30,977 nucleotides of DNA from Olsenella uli (GCF_901212655.1 NZ_CAAKON010000044.1:1-30977), one strand, 5' to 3'; shown: positions 10,325-18,911, counted from the stretch's first letter. The notes: generated by a model not told the origin, from the sequence alone. Translations and numbers: made by a program.

Positions 10325-12301
10325 ATGGCTAAGCACATGGCCAAGCCGGGCGAGGTCCGCTACGACCCGTTCGCCAGCTCAGACGCTGCCGATATCGCGA
10401 GCCAGCTGCCCGCCTCCTCCCCGGACGAGACGATGCAGTTCATCATCGCCGCTGACGAGAGCCGCCGCCTGATGGCCGTTCGCGAGGCGGCGCGCGGGCC
10501 CGAGATGACCGCCGCCGGTGCCAAGTCGGACGGGGAAGGGGACCTCTTCTCCGCCCCCATCGCGGGTACCGCCCCTACCGCCAGCGCGCCCCGCTCCGCG
10601 GGTTCCAGGGCCGGCGCACCCGTCGCAATCATGCACGGTGCCGCTGCGGTACGGCCTAGCGCTGCCAAAATGGTCGCGCCCGGCGAGGACGAGGCGTCCG
10701 ATGTAGCCGCGGCCCCGAGCGAGCCCGCCATGGGCTCGGAGGAGGCCGTGGGCCGCTCTGCCGCCATGATGAGCGTGCTCGTGATCATCAGCCGCATCAC
10801 GGGCTTCTTCCGCACCTGGGCCCAGTCCTGGGCGCTCGGCGCCACCGTGATGTCGAGCTGCTACACCGTGGCCAACAATCTGCCCAACCAGCTCTACGAG
10901 CTCGTGATGGGCGGCATGCTCGTCACGGCGTTTCTGCCGGTGTATATGTCCGTCAAGAAGAAGATGGGGCGCGAGGGGGCGAGCGCCTACGCCTCCAACC
11001 TGCTGTCGCTCGTCACGATTCTGATGGGCGTCCTGGCGGTTCTCGCCTTCGTTTTTGCGGGCCAGGTGGTATGGACGCAGTCCGCGGGCGCCACCGAGGC
11101 GTTCGACACAGACCTCGCCGTCTACTTCTTCCGCTTCTTTGCCATCACCATCGTGCTCTACGCGCTGTCCTCGGTCATCTCTGGCGTGCTCAATGCGGAG
11201 CGCGACTACCTGTGGAGCACCGCCGCCCCCATCCTCAACAACATCGTGACGATGTTCTCGTTCGTGGGCTACGCCGTGCTGGCCGACGCCAACCCGAGCC
11301 TCGCGATTCTCATCCTCGCCCTGGGCGGCTCTGTCTCCGTGCTCGTGCAGGTGCTCGTGCAGATTCCGGCCCTGCTGCGTCATGGCGTGCACCTGACGCT
11401 GCGCATCGACATCCACGACCCGCACATCAAAGAGACGCTCTCCATCGGCGTGCCCACGCTGCTCGTGACGCTTGAGAGCTTCGTGACCGTCTCGGTGATG
11501 AACAGCAGCGCGCTCTCCGTTGTCGCCAGCGGCGCCTCGATCATCTACTACTCGCGCCTCTGGTACATGCTGCCGTACTCGGTGCTGGCCATCCCCATCA
11601 CCACGGCGATGTTCACCGAGCTCTCGGACAGCGTGGCACGCGGCGACATGGACGCCTACACCGAAGGCGTGCGCTCGGGCGTGAGCAAGATCGCCTTCAT
11701 GCTCGTGCCGTTCGCGATGTTCCTCATCACCTTCGCACCCGAGCTCGTGGCCGTGCTGGGGGCGGGTCGCTTCTCGGCACAGGACGCGGCGCTCACCGTG
11801 GGCTACCTCCAGACGCTTTCGCTGGCACTGCCGTTCTACGGCGTGAACACCTACCTGCAGAAGGTGTGCTCGTCGCTGCGCCGCATGAAGTCGTTCGTGT
11901 GGGCGAGCCTCGTGGGCGGCGTGGTGCAGGTGGCCTTCTGCCTTGGCCTCACGCCCGTCATCGGCCTGCCTGCGGTGGCGCTGAGCTCGATGCTGTTCTT
12001 CGTCATCTCCGACGTGCTTACCTTCGTGTTCCTGCACAGGGCGCTGGGGCACATCGGGCTCGGCGGCATCGCAGCGGCCACCCTGCGCTCGCTTGCCCTG
12101 GGCCTTGCCGGGTCGCTGGCAGGCTGGGCGATCCTGCGCGCGCTCGAGGCCCTCGTGGCGCCGCTCTCCGGCTCGGTTGTCCAGGCAATTGGCTACTGCA
12201 TTGCCGGTGGCATGCCCGCGCTCATGGTGACCTTCGGCATCGCGGTTGCCCTGCGCCTGCCTGAGGCCTCATTCGTGAGCACGCTCCTTCGCCGTCGCTA
12301 G
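10325..12301 (+). CDS. murJ: Lipid II flippase MurJ (MviN family) with N-terminal extension
   Basis: A 658-residue membrane protein. From about residue 141 it matches MurJ, which moves lipid II across the membrane for peptidoglycan synthesis. RSAAMMSVLVIISRITGFFRTW begins the first transmembrane helix region, then NNLPNQLYELVMGGMLVTAFLPVY, and about 14 hydrophobic helices follow to the C-terminus. The first 140 residues are not membrane-like: rich in Ala, Pro, Ser and acidic residues, probably disordered and cytoplasmic. Ordinary MurJ proteins of about 520 residues lack this, though long N-terminal tails occur in some actinobacterial homologues. A GTG at 10319 is an alternative start; the ATG at 10325 is better placed behind GGGAGGGTGAG. 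The next gene encodes a wall hydrolase, so this is a cell-wall neighbourhood. Confidence 0.93.
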   Translation: MAKHMAKPGEVRYDPFASSDAADIASQLPASSPDETMQFIIAADESRRLMAVREAARGPEMTAAGAKSDGEGDLFSAPIAGTAPTASAPRSAGSRAGAPVAIMHGAAAVRPSAAKMVAPGEDEASDVAAAPSEPAMGSEEAVGRSAAMMSVLVIISRITGFFRTWAQSWALGATVMSSCYTVANNLPNQLYELVMGGMLVTAFLPVYMSVKKKMGREGASAYASNLLSLVTILMGVLAVLAFVFAGQVVWTQSAGATEAFDTDLAVYFFRFFAITIVLYALSSVISGVLNAERDYLWSTAAPILNNIVTMFSFVGYAVLADANPSLAILILALGGSVSVLVQVLVQIPALLRHGVHLTLRIDIHDPHIKETLSIGVPTLLVTLESFVTVSVMNSSALSVVASGASIIYYSRLWYMLPYSVLAIPITTAMFTELSDSVARGDMDAYTEGVRSGVSKIAFMLVPFAMFLITFAPELVAVLGAGRFSAQDAALTVGYLQTLSLALPFYGVNTYLQKVCSSLRRMKSFVWASLVGGVVQVAFCLGLTPVIGLPAVALSSMLFFVISDVLTFVFLHRALGHIGLGGIAAATLRSLALGLAGSLAGWAILRALEALVAPLSGSVVQAIGYCIAGGMPALMVTFGIAVALRLPEASFVSTLLRRR

Positions 12302-12399
12302 CTTAGCGCACCCTATCAAACCCTCTACCTCTGCTTGAGAGTTTAAGGCCTCTGACCTCGAAGTTTGTATGCCTTGTGAGCAAAACGCGAATCTCGGTT

Positions 12400-12427
12400 T
12401 TGGAGCCTTTCCCATCTCTCCTATACT
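12400..12427 (+). promoter_or_regulatory. Promoter of the NlpC/P60 gene
   Basis: TTGGAG (12400-12405) and TATACT (12422-12427) with 16-bp spacing, about 28 bases before the start codon and followed by the strong ribosome-binding site AAAGGAGAGG. This is the most consensus-like promoter in the window and implies the secreted hydrolase is well expressed. Confidence 0.6.
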
Positions 12428-12454
12428 GAAGCGCATCCGAAAGGAGAGGATTCG

Positions 12455-13732
12455 ATGCAAACCAACCGCACCCACATAGTCCTCGGACGCAGGCTTGCCG
12501 CCTCCGCGCTTATCGCCAGCCTCACGTTCGGGACCGTTCCAACGGCCGCGTTCGCAGCCACTTCCTCCGATCTCCAGACCCAGCTCGAACAGGCTCAGGC
12601 CGAGAGCGCCACGTATGAGCAGCAGACTGCCGAGGCGTTCCGGGAGCTCGAGGACTTCCAGGGTCAGCTTGAGGATACTAAGGCCGCCATCGCCTCCACG
12701 CGGGACGAGATCGCCCAGAAGCAGGATGAGCTCGAGCAGGCCCAGTCCACCCTCGCCAACCGCGTCTCTGCCGACTACAAGAGCGGCGGCGTCTCGCTCG
12801 TGAGCCTCGTCATGGGCTCGTCCTCCGCGGAGGACCTCGTGAGCCGCATCACCTACGCCAACAAGGCCGCCCAGTCGGATGCCGAGGCCATCAGCCAGGT
12901 TCAGTCCATCCAGAAGGACCTCGACCAGAAGCAGGCTGACCTCGAGGCCCAGCAGTCCCAGCAGGAGACGCTCGTGGCCGACGCCCAGTCAAAGGCCGAC
13001 GAGGTCCAGCAGAAGCAGTCGGATCACGAGGCGTACGTGAACAGCCTCTCTGCCGACGTTCAGCAGGCGCTGGCCGAGGAGGAGGCCGCTCGCAAGGCCG
13101 AGGAGGAGCGCAAGGCCGCCGAGGCCGCAGCGGCTGCTGCCGCCCAGACCCAGCAGGACGCCAACACGGGTGACGCTGCCAACACGGGCAATGGCGGTAC
13201 CACGGACAACGGCGCCAGCGAGGAGCAGGGCACTCCGAGCAACAACAACCAGACCACTCCGTCCTCGCCCGCAACCCCCAACAAGCCGAGCAAGAACAAC
13301 AACACGAGCTCCAACACGAGCACGAACTACGGCTCCGGTGTCTCCGCGGCCATCGCGGCCGCCAAGTCCCAGCTGGGCGTGAGCTACTCCTGGGGCGGCA
13401 ACGCCATCGCCAACCAGGAGTTCGACTGCTCCGGCCTCGTCTGGTGGGCCTACAGGCAGGCCGGCATCTCCATCCCGCGTGGCCAGCGCATGAGCAACGG
13501 CCGCGGAAACTCGATGATTGGCTGGGTGCTCGATGGCGGCGGTTGGGTCACCGACCAGAGCCAGCTGCAGCCCGGCGACCTCATGTTCTGGGGCTCCAGC
13601 GTCAACAGCACCACGCACGTGGGCATGTACATCGGCGGCGGCAAGATGATTCACTCCAACTACAACGGCGTGGAGATTGCCAGCGCCTACTACAGCGCCG
13701 GCAGCTTCGTGGGCGGCGGTCCCATCGCCTAG
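12455..13732 (+). CDS. Secreted coiled-coil NlpC/P60 peptidoglycan hydrolase
   Basis: A 425-residue exported endopeptidase that probably cleaves peptidoglycan stem peptides during growth or division. A Sec signal peptide covers residues 1-35 (basic start, hydrophobic core, AFA-ATS cleavage site). Residues about 37-215 are a Gln/Glu/Ala-rich coiled coil with the PcsB-like segment VSADYKSGGVSLVSLVMGSSS. A low-complexity linker rich in Ala, Asn, Thr, Ser and Pro follows (about 215-295). The C-terminal NlpC/P60 domain has catalytic C325 in FDCSGLVWWAY, H388 in TTHVGMYIG and a third polar residue H400 in MIHSN. The layout matches PcsB/RipA-type enzymes, which are often held inactive by the coiled coil and activated at the septum by FtsX; that regulation is inferred. 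It lies between murJ and the ATP-grasp ligase gene. Confidence 0.94.
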   Translation: MQTNRTHIVLGRRLAASALIASLTFGTVPTAAFAATSSDLQTQLEQAQAESATYEQQTAEAFRELEDFQGQLEDTKAAIASTRDEIAQKQDELEQAQSTLANRVSADYKSGGVSLVSLVMGSSSAEDLVSRITYANKAAQSDAEAISQVQSIQKDLDQKQADLEAQQSQQETLVADAQSKADEVQQKQSDHEAYVNSLSADVQQALAEEEAARKAEEERKAAEAAAAAAAQTQQDANTGDAANTGNGGTTDNGASEEQGTPSNNNQTTPSSPATPNKPSKNNNTSSNTSTNYGSGVSAAIAAAKSQLGVSYSWGGNAIANQEFDCSGLVWWAYRQAGISIPRGQRMSNGRGNSMIGWVLDGGGWVTDQSQLQPGDLMFWGSSVNSTTHVGMYIGGGKMIHSNYNGVEIASAYYSAGSFVGGGPIA

Positions 13733-13755
13733 CAGGGCGTAACAGACACGCGTTC

Positions 13756-13785
13756 AGGCGGGATGCCCTCGGGCGTCCCGCCTTT
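13756..13785 (+). terminator. Intrinsic terminator after NlpC/P60 gene
   Basis: AGGCGGGA (13756-13763) pairs with TCCCGCCT (13776-13783), and the inner GCCC pairs with GGGC with one mismatch between the two blocks. The loop is two bases and a short TTT run follows. It separates the hydrolase gene from the ligase gene. Confidence 0.75.
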
Positions 13786-13843
13786 CATGTAGAGTGGCCC
13801 TGTCGCGGGCGCTTCCCGCGGCAGAGCTAGAGAGAGGACGATT

Positions 13844-15067
13844 GTGGCAAACCCTTCTGAGCAGACGTTCGTTCCGGTGCTCCTGGGCACAGAGATTGCC
13901 GGCTACGGCATGGCGCGGGCGTTCTATGAGCAGTGCGGCGTCACCAGTGTCGTGTGGGGCGTGTTCCCGCTCACGCCCACGCAGCACTCCAAGTTCATCG
14001 ACGTCCGCATCGACGAGCACCTCCTCGAGGGCAACCGCCTCTCCGAGCTGCTCAACGAGAGCGTTGACACCTATGGCGGCAAGACCCCGCTCGTGGTTCC
14101 CTGCGGCGACGACTACGCCGTGGCCCTCTCGCGCCAGATGGACCGGCTCGATCCAAGCTATCGCGTCGTGTGTGCCTCGGGCGAGATCGTGGACCAGATG
14201 AACGACAAGGAGTCCTTCTACCGCCTATGCGAGAGCCGCGGCGTGCCGTATCCCAAGACGGCCGTGACGGACGGGCCCACGGTGCCCGAGCTGCCCTTTG
14301 GCTTCCCCGTGGCACTCAAGCCCTCAGACGCGCCGGCTTATCGCGCCCATCCCTTCGAGGGTCAGAAGAAGGCCTTTATCCTCGACACGATGGATGAGCT
14401 CGAGGAGACGGTCCGTCGCATCTACGCCGCCGGCTATCCGGGTCGCCTCATCATCCAGGACTTCATCCCCGGCTCTGACGAAAACATGCGCGTGGTGAAC
14501 GGCTACGTGCGTGGGGACGGCACGGTGACCCTGCTTTCGCTGGGGCACCCGCTGCTCGAGGACTACTCGCCTATGGCCATCGGCAACTACGCGGCCATCC
14601 TCTCCTACGGAGACGACAAGATCTATGACACGGTGGAGGGCCTCATGGCCCACAGCGGCTACCGGGGCTTCTTCAACATCGACATGAAGTACGACCCGCG
14701 TGACGGCTCCTTCCGCCTGTTCGAGGTGAACCCGCGTGCCGGCCGCAGCAGCTTCTTCACCACGCTCTCGGGCAACAACCTCGCCAAGTATGCCGTGGAC
14801 GACCTCATCGACGGCGGCAAGCTTGCGCCCAAGCGCGCCTTCGAGGAGGTGCTCTGGGTGGGCGTGCCGCACTGCGTGGTGCGCAAGTACGTGGAGCCCA
14901 GCCCCGAGAAGGACCGTGCGCTCGAGCTCATGCGTGCTGGCAAGGTGGGCACCACGCTCTTTGGGGCGGGCGACAACGACCCACACCGCCTGTTCGACAT
15001 GGCGAAGCTCTGGGTTCACTACGTGCTGGACTATCGTAGGTACTTTGGCCACAGGGACCTCTCGTGA
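13844..15067 (+). CDS. ATP-grasp ligase, D-aspartate ligase (Asl)-like
   Basis: A 407-residue ATP-grasp carboxylate-amine ligase. From memory it resembles the D-aspartate ligase of Enterococcus faecium (Aslfm), which adds D-Asp to the stem-peptide lysine of peptidoglycan precursors. Matching features are FVPVLLGTEIAGYGMARAF at the start, LPFGFPVALKP (K159, ATP contact), IIQDFIPGSDENMRVVNGYV, LGHPLLEDYSPMAIGNY, and FNIDMKYDPRDGSFRLFEVNPRAGRSSF, where E294 and N296 would bind Mg2+. The GTG at 13844 behind GAGAGAGGA is the likely start. A 6-bp hairpin (CGCGGG 13804-13809 with CCCGCG 13815-13820) lies in the leader. The last four bases overlap the next gene (GTGA). Racemase, flippase and wall hydrolase genes nearby support a cell-wall role. 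The amino acid added is inferred, not proved. Confidence 0.85.
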   Translation: MANPSEQTFVPVLLGTEIAGYGMARAFYEQCGVTSVVWGVFPLTPTQHSKFIDVRIDEHLLEGNRLSELLNESVDTYGGKTPLVVPCGDDYAVALSRQMDRLDPSYRVVCASGEIVDQMNDKESFYRLCESRGVPYPKTAVTDGPTVPELPFGFPVALKPSDAPAYRAHPFEGQKKAFILDTMDELEETVRRIYAAGYPGRLIIQDFIPGSDENMRVVNGYVRGDGTVTLLSLGHPLLEDYSPMAIGNYAAILSYGDDKIYDTVEGLMAHSGYRGFFNIDMKYDPRDGSFRLFEVNPRAGRSSFFTTLSGNNLAKYAVDDLIDGGKLAPKRAFEEVLWVGVPHCVVRKYVEPSPEKDRALELMRAGKVGTTLFGAGDNDPHRLFDMAKLWVHYVLDYRRYFGHRDLS

Positions 15068-16365
15068 GCGGGGCGCGAGAGGGCCGCTTCGCCGCCGCGG
15101 ACGCCCAGACGCGCGCCTCGCTCGAGCGGCTCTGCTGCAGGCTGGCCGAGCGCACGGGGACCCAGGCCGGGGACTGGTTCCCGGTGTTCAAGGCCCGTCA
15201 GGGCATGAAGGTTGCCTTCGACGTTCTGGCCAAGCGGGCTTGCCCCGCTGTCGGCGGCACCGAATCCGGCGCCGTGGTGGGGACCTCGGGGTCACAGGCG
15301 CTGCGTCGCGAGGTCGTGACGCAGCTCTTCACCTGCTGCACCGCCGTGGACCCCATCGTGGCGGCGGGCCTTGCGCCCGTCTACGGCGACATCTCGGCGC
15401 GCACGCTTGCGCTTGATGCGAGCTTGCTGCCGGTGGGGGAGCGCACGGCCGCCGTGGTGCTCCAGCACACCTTTGGCATCATGGATGCCGAGGCCGACGC
15501 CCGCCTCCGCGAGGTGGCCCACGCCGCCGGCGCCATCGTGATGGAGGATTGCGCGCACTGCGCCGGGCGCATCTCGCGTGATGCGCAGGGCGCTCCGGTG
15601 GCGGACGTCTCGGTGCACTCCTTTGGCGTGGAGAAGATGCTGCCCACGCACTTTGGCGGTGCAGTGTGGGTGAACCCCCGCATGGCCGACGCGGCCCTGC
15701 GCGACGAGATGCGCGCGCGGCTCGCGAGCCTGCCTCTGGTGGCACCCGCGCTCGCCCGCGCCGCTCGCCACTACCTCAACCAGGTTCGCGTGCTGAACCA
15801 CCTGCCGCACGGTCTCTCTCATGCGCTTCGCGAGCGGCTTTCGGCCGTGGGCCTCTTCGAGCCTGCCATTGCCTCGGTGGAGCTCGCGGGTGGCCTTGCG
15901 AGCGAGCCGGCGCTGCCGAGCCGCTGGGTGGCCGACCAAGCCCACTGCGCCCTCGCGGCGGCGTCTGCGGACGAGGATGTGCGCCGGGCGGCCGTGGCCG
16001 CCTACGGCGAGGCGTTGGCAGACGTGCCCTCTTCGCCGCGCGAGGGTGGCGCCTGGGTGTGCGCGGGCGGCCTCGACCCGGCGCTCCCACTGCTTCGGCT
16101 CGGCGTGTTCGTGCCGGGAGAGGGTAAGGCGGACGAGGCCTTGGCCCGCCTGCGCGCCACGGGCTTCTACGTGGTGCCGTGGTATCGGCCGCTCTTGTTC
16201 CCGGGTGTCTCGGACGAGGCGGCCTTTGGGCTGCCGCGGGGCATTGACGCCGTACTTGCGCGCCTGCCGGTGACGCGTGCCTGCTCCGTGGGCGCCGTGT
16301 GTCTCCCGTGTGACCTTTCGCCCGAGCGCGCCCGCGAGGCCCTTGCCGTCGCCCTCTCCTTATGA
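15064..16365 (+). CDS. DegT/DnrJ/EryC1-type PLP-dependent aminotransferase
   Basis: A 433-residue fold-type I PLP enzyme of the DegT/DnrJ/EryC1/StrS group. TCCTAVDPIVAAGLAPVYGDIS (near 90-111) matches the family's substrate-side loop. IVMEDCAHCAG (158-168) carries the aspartate that contacts the PLP ring nitrogen (D162), and SFGVEKMLPTHFGGAVW places the Schiff-base lysine at K191. Most relatives aminate keto-sugars, but some act on small keto acids or cyclitols. It starts with GTG overlapping the ATP-grasp gene by four bases, so the two are translationally coupled and very likely act in one pathway. The partner suggests making or modifying an amine substrate for that ligase, or decorating a wall glycan; this is inference. 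A stretch around residues 235-300 is divergent. No sugar-nucleotide enzymes are beside it. Confidence 0.85.
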   Translation: MSGAREGRFAAADAQTRASLERLCCRLAERTGTQAGDWFPVFKARQGMKVAFDVLAKRACPAVGGTESGAVVGTSGSQALRREVVTQLFTCCTAVDPIVAAGLAPVYGDISARTLALDASLLPVGERTAAVVLQHTFGIMDAEADARLREVAHAAGAIVMEDCAHCAGRISRDAQGAPVADVSVHSFGVEKMLPTHFGGAVWVNPRMADAALRDEMRARLASLPLVAPALARAARHYLNQVRVLNHLPHGLSHALRERLSAVGLFEPAIASVELAGGLASEPALPSRWVADQAHCALAAASADEDVRRAAVAAYGEALADVPSSPREGGAWVCAGGLDPALPLLRLGVFVPGEGKADEALARLRATGFYVVPWYRPLLFPGVSDEAAFGLPRGIDAVLARLPVTRACSVGAVCLPCDLSPERAREALAVALSL

Positions 16366-16636
16366 GAGCGAGCGCTCGCCTCTGGCTGGAGTCGAGACGG
16401 CTCTTCCGCGTAGAGGCCGGCGGCCTCGTCGAGCCGCCTCGTGCTATCGCTCGTGATCCGTTCCGTTACCGTTCGTTGAAGTATTGTTTCGACAGCGTTA
16501 AAAGCTCCCCCCATTGTGTATGGGCCGTGACTGCAACGTACCTGAACGCGGCTAGGATGTACGCCACGCATCGAAGGGAGCCAGGCCTGCCCGGCAATGC
16601 TCGCAACAGACGTTCAGGCCGTGCAAGAGGAGGAGA
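16366..16636 (+). promoter_or_regulatory. livK upstream region
   Basis: This 271-bp gap begins with the palindrome GCGAGCGCTCGC (16368-16379) and a hairpin GAGGCC/GGCCTC (16413-16427), which may end the DegT transcript. Promoter-like boxes are TTGAAG (16476-16481) with TTAAAA (16498-16503), and a second possible -10, TAGGAT (16553-16558). The ribosome-binding site AGGAGG is at 16628-16633. I see no T-box or known riboswitch. Confidence 0.35.
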
Positions 16637-16639
16637 ATG

Positions 16640-17860
16640 ATGGAGTCCAATCGTTTTGGCGTGACCCGTAGGAACTTCGTGAAGCTGTCCGGTGCCGCGG
16701 GCATTCTAAGCGTAGCCGGACTCGCCGGTTGCGGTAGCAAGGACGGCTCCTCCGAGGGTGGTAAGTTCAAGCTCGGCAACATCGGCCCGCTGACCGGCGC
16801 CGCCGCGCTCTACGGCACCGCCACCAAGAACGGCGCCCAGATTGCCGTCGACGAGATCAATGCCGCGGGCGGCTCGGTACAGTTCGAGCACCAGGTCGAG
16901 GACGACGAGCACGATCCCGAGAAGTCCGTAAACGCCTACAACAAGCTGAAGGACTGGGGCCTGCAGATCCTCGTCGGCCCGACGACCACCACGCCGTGCG
17001 TCGCCGTCTCCGCCGAGACCAACTCCGACAACGTCTTCGAGCTCACGCCCTCCGCGTCATCCAACGACGTCATCGGCGGCCAGCCGGACGCCGACGGCAA
17101 CGTCACCACGCCGCGCAAGGCCAACGTCTTCCAGATGTGCTTCACTGACCCCAACCAGGGTACCGCCTCGGCGCAGTACATCGCCAAGAAGAAGCTTGGC
17201 GCCAAGGTCGGCATCATCTACAACAACTCCGATGCCTACTCCACGGGCATCTACACCAAGTTCAAGAGCGAGGCCGCTAACCAGGGTCTCGAGGTCGTCT
17301 CGGAGTCCACGTTCACCGACGACAACCAGTCCGACTTCTCGGTCCAGCTCAACGACGCCAAGTCCGCCGGCGCCGACCTGCTGTTCCTCCCGATCTACTA
17401 CACGCCGGCATCCCTGATTCTGACGCAGGCCAACGGCATGGGCTACGCCCCGAAGTTCTTCGGCGTCGACGGCATGGACGGCATCCTGACCGTCGAGGGC
17501 TTCGACACGAAGCTCGCCGAGGGCGTCATGCTGCTGACCCCGTTCGTCGCCACGGCGACCGATGACGCCACCAAGAAGTTCGTCGACGCCTACAAGAAGG
17601 CCTACAACGACACGCCGATCCAGTTCGCGGCTGATGCCTACGACTGCGTCTACGTCATCAGGGACCTCCTCGAGAAGACCGAGTGCACGCCCGACATGAG
17701 CGCCTCCGACATCTGCGACAAGCTCAAGGCCGCGATCGCCGACGGCTACTCCTACACCGGCCTGACCGGCGAGAGCATGACCTGGAAGGACACCGGCGAG
17801 GTCTCCAAGGAGCCGAAGGGCATGGTCATCAAGAACGGCGAGTACCAGCCGCTCGACTAG
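16640..17860 (+). CDS. livK: Branched-chain amino acid ABC transporter, binding protein
   Basis: A 406-residue substrate-binding lipoprotein that captures leucine, isoleucine, valine or related ligands outside the membrane for the transporter encoded downstream. The N-terminus carries both a twin-arginine motif (TRRNFVK, R10-R11) and a lipobox (LAGC, lipidated C31), so it is probably exported folded by Tat and then anchored. The mature part shows the periplasmic-binding-protein type I pattern: IGPLTGAAALYGTATKNGAQIAVDEINAAGG, then KLKDWGLQILVGPTTTT and VGIIYNNSDAYSTGIY. Two ATGs are adjacent; 16640 is better spaced from AGGAGG than 16637. The gene is followed by a stable hairpin that may give it higher expression than the permease genes. 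Ligand is inferred from operon context. Confidence 0.93.
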   Translation: MESNRFGVTRRNFVKLSGAAGILSVAGLAGCGSKDGSSEGGKFKLGNIGPLTGAAALYGTATKNGAQIAVDEINAAGGSVQFEHQVEDDEHDPEKSVNAYNKLKDWGLQILVGPTTTTPCVAVSAETNSDNVFELTPSASSNDVIGGQPDADGNVTTPRKANVFQMCFTDPNQGTASAQYIAKKKLGAKVGIIYNNSDAYSTGIYTKFKSEAANQGLEVVSESTFTDDNQSDFSVQLNDAKSAGADLLFLPIYYTPASLILTQANGMGYAPKFFGVDGMDGILTVEGFDTKLAEGVMLLTPFVATATDDATKKFVDAYKKAYNDTPIQFAADAYDCVYVIRDLLEKTECTPDMSASDICDKLKAAIADGYSYTGLTGESMTWKDTGEVSKEPKGMVIKNGEYQPLD

Positions 17861-17934
17861 CCGACGCGCGTCCGAGCGCCGGGCACTTGTTTCAGGCCCC
17901 TAACGCTTGGACGGGGTGTCTCTGGTACAAACTG

Positions 17935-17964
17935 GGCGGGGGCCATCGCAAGGTGGTCCCCGCC
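17935..17964 (+). other. Stable hairpin between livK and livH
   Basis: GGCGGGGGCCA (17935-17945) pairs with TGGTCCCCGCC (17954-17964), an 11-bp stem with one G-U pair and an 8-base loop. There is no T tract. In many transporter operons such a structure after the binding-protein gene protects its mRNA and reduces expression downstream; that role is inferred here. Confidence 0.65.
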
Positions 17965-18029
17965 TGCTGGTTGTATGGAAAACGTTGCCGGACGGTTACG
18001 CCTGGCGACCCGAACTGAAAGGAGGCGGC

Positions 18030-18911
18030 ATGGAACTTCTGACGAACCTCATCAACGGGCTCTCCCTGGGCAGCGTCTACGCGATCATCGCGCTGGGCTA
18101 CACCATGGTGTACGGCATCGCCAAGATGCTGAACTTCGCGCACGGCGACGTCATCATGGTCGGTGGCTACGTGTGCTTCTGCTCCATCAACTACCTCGGC
18201 CTGCCCGCGCCCGTGGGCGTCCTGTTCTCGATCGTCGCCTGCACCGTGCTCGGCATCGTGGTCGAGCGCCTGGCGTACAAGCCGCTGCGCAACGCGCCGT
18301 CACTCGACGTGCTCATCACCGCCATCGGCGTGAGCTACTTCCTGCAGAACGCCGCGCTGCTCATCTGGGGCTCCAACACCAAGGCGTTCCCCAACGTCGT
18401 CGACCTGCCGTCGCTCGTGCTGTTCGACGGCCAGCTCACGGTGAACGCAATCACGGTCGTTACGATTGCGTGCTGCGTCCTCATCATGGCGGGCCTCGTG
18501 CTGTTCACGACCAAGACCCGCATGGGCAAGGCCATGCGCGCCTGCTCCGAGGACCGCGGCGCGGCCACCCTCATGGGCATCAACGTGAACTCGACGATCT
18601 CGCTGACGTTCGCGATCGGCTCGGGCCTCGCCGCCGTCGCCGGCGTGCTCATGTGCTCGGCCTACCCCACGCTTGTGCCGACCACCGGCTCGCTGCCCGG
18701 CATCAAGGCGTTCACGGCGGCCGTCCTCGGCGGCATCGGGTCCATCCCAGGCGCCTTCGTCGGCGGCATCCTGCTCGGCATCATCGAGATCTTCGCGAAG
18801 GCCTACATCTCGACGCAGCTCGCCGACGCCATCGTGTTCGCCGTCCTGATCGTCGTGCTGCTCATCAAGCCCTCGGGCATCCTGGGCAAGACCGTACGGG
18901 AGAAGGTGTAG
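18030..18911 (+). CDS. livH: Branched-chain amino acid ABC transporter permease
   Basis: A 293-residue inner-membrane permease of the LivH group, forming the translocation channel with LivM. The N-terminus MELLTNLINGLSLGSVYAIIALGYTMVYGIAKMLNFAHGDVIMVGGYV is diagnostic, and the conserved loop GKAMRACSEDRGAATLMGIN lies in the middle. About eight hydrophobic segments are visible. The frame is open from 17907, but the ATG at 18030 has AAAGGAGG upstream and gives the standard start. It ends four bases before livM, so the genes are co-transcribed. Confidence 0.95.
   Translation: MELLTNLINGLSLGSVYAIIALGYTMVYGIAKMLNFAHGDVIMVGGYVCFCSINYLGLPAPVGVLFSIVACTVLGIVVERLAYKPLRNAPSLDVLITAIGVSYFLQNAALLIWGSNTKAFPNVVDLPSLVLFDGQLTVNAITVVTIACCVLIMAGLVLFTTKTRMGKAMRACSEDRGAATLMGINVNSTISLTFAIGSGLAAVAGVLMCSAYPTLVPTTGSLPGIKAFTAAVLGGIGSIPGAFVGGILLGIIEIFAKAYISTQLADAIVFAVLIVVLLIKPSGILGKTVREKV

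Noticed and set aside
10379..12052. 557-residue open frame opposite murJ
   Set aside because: The His/Arg/Glu-rich composition is typical of the reverse strand of a hydrophobic membrane protein gene.
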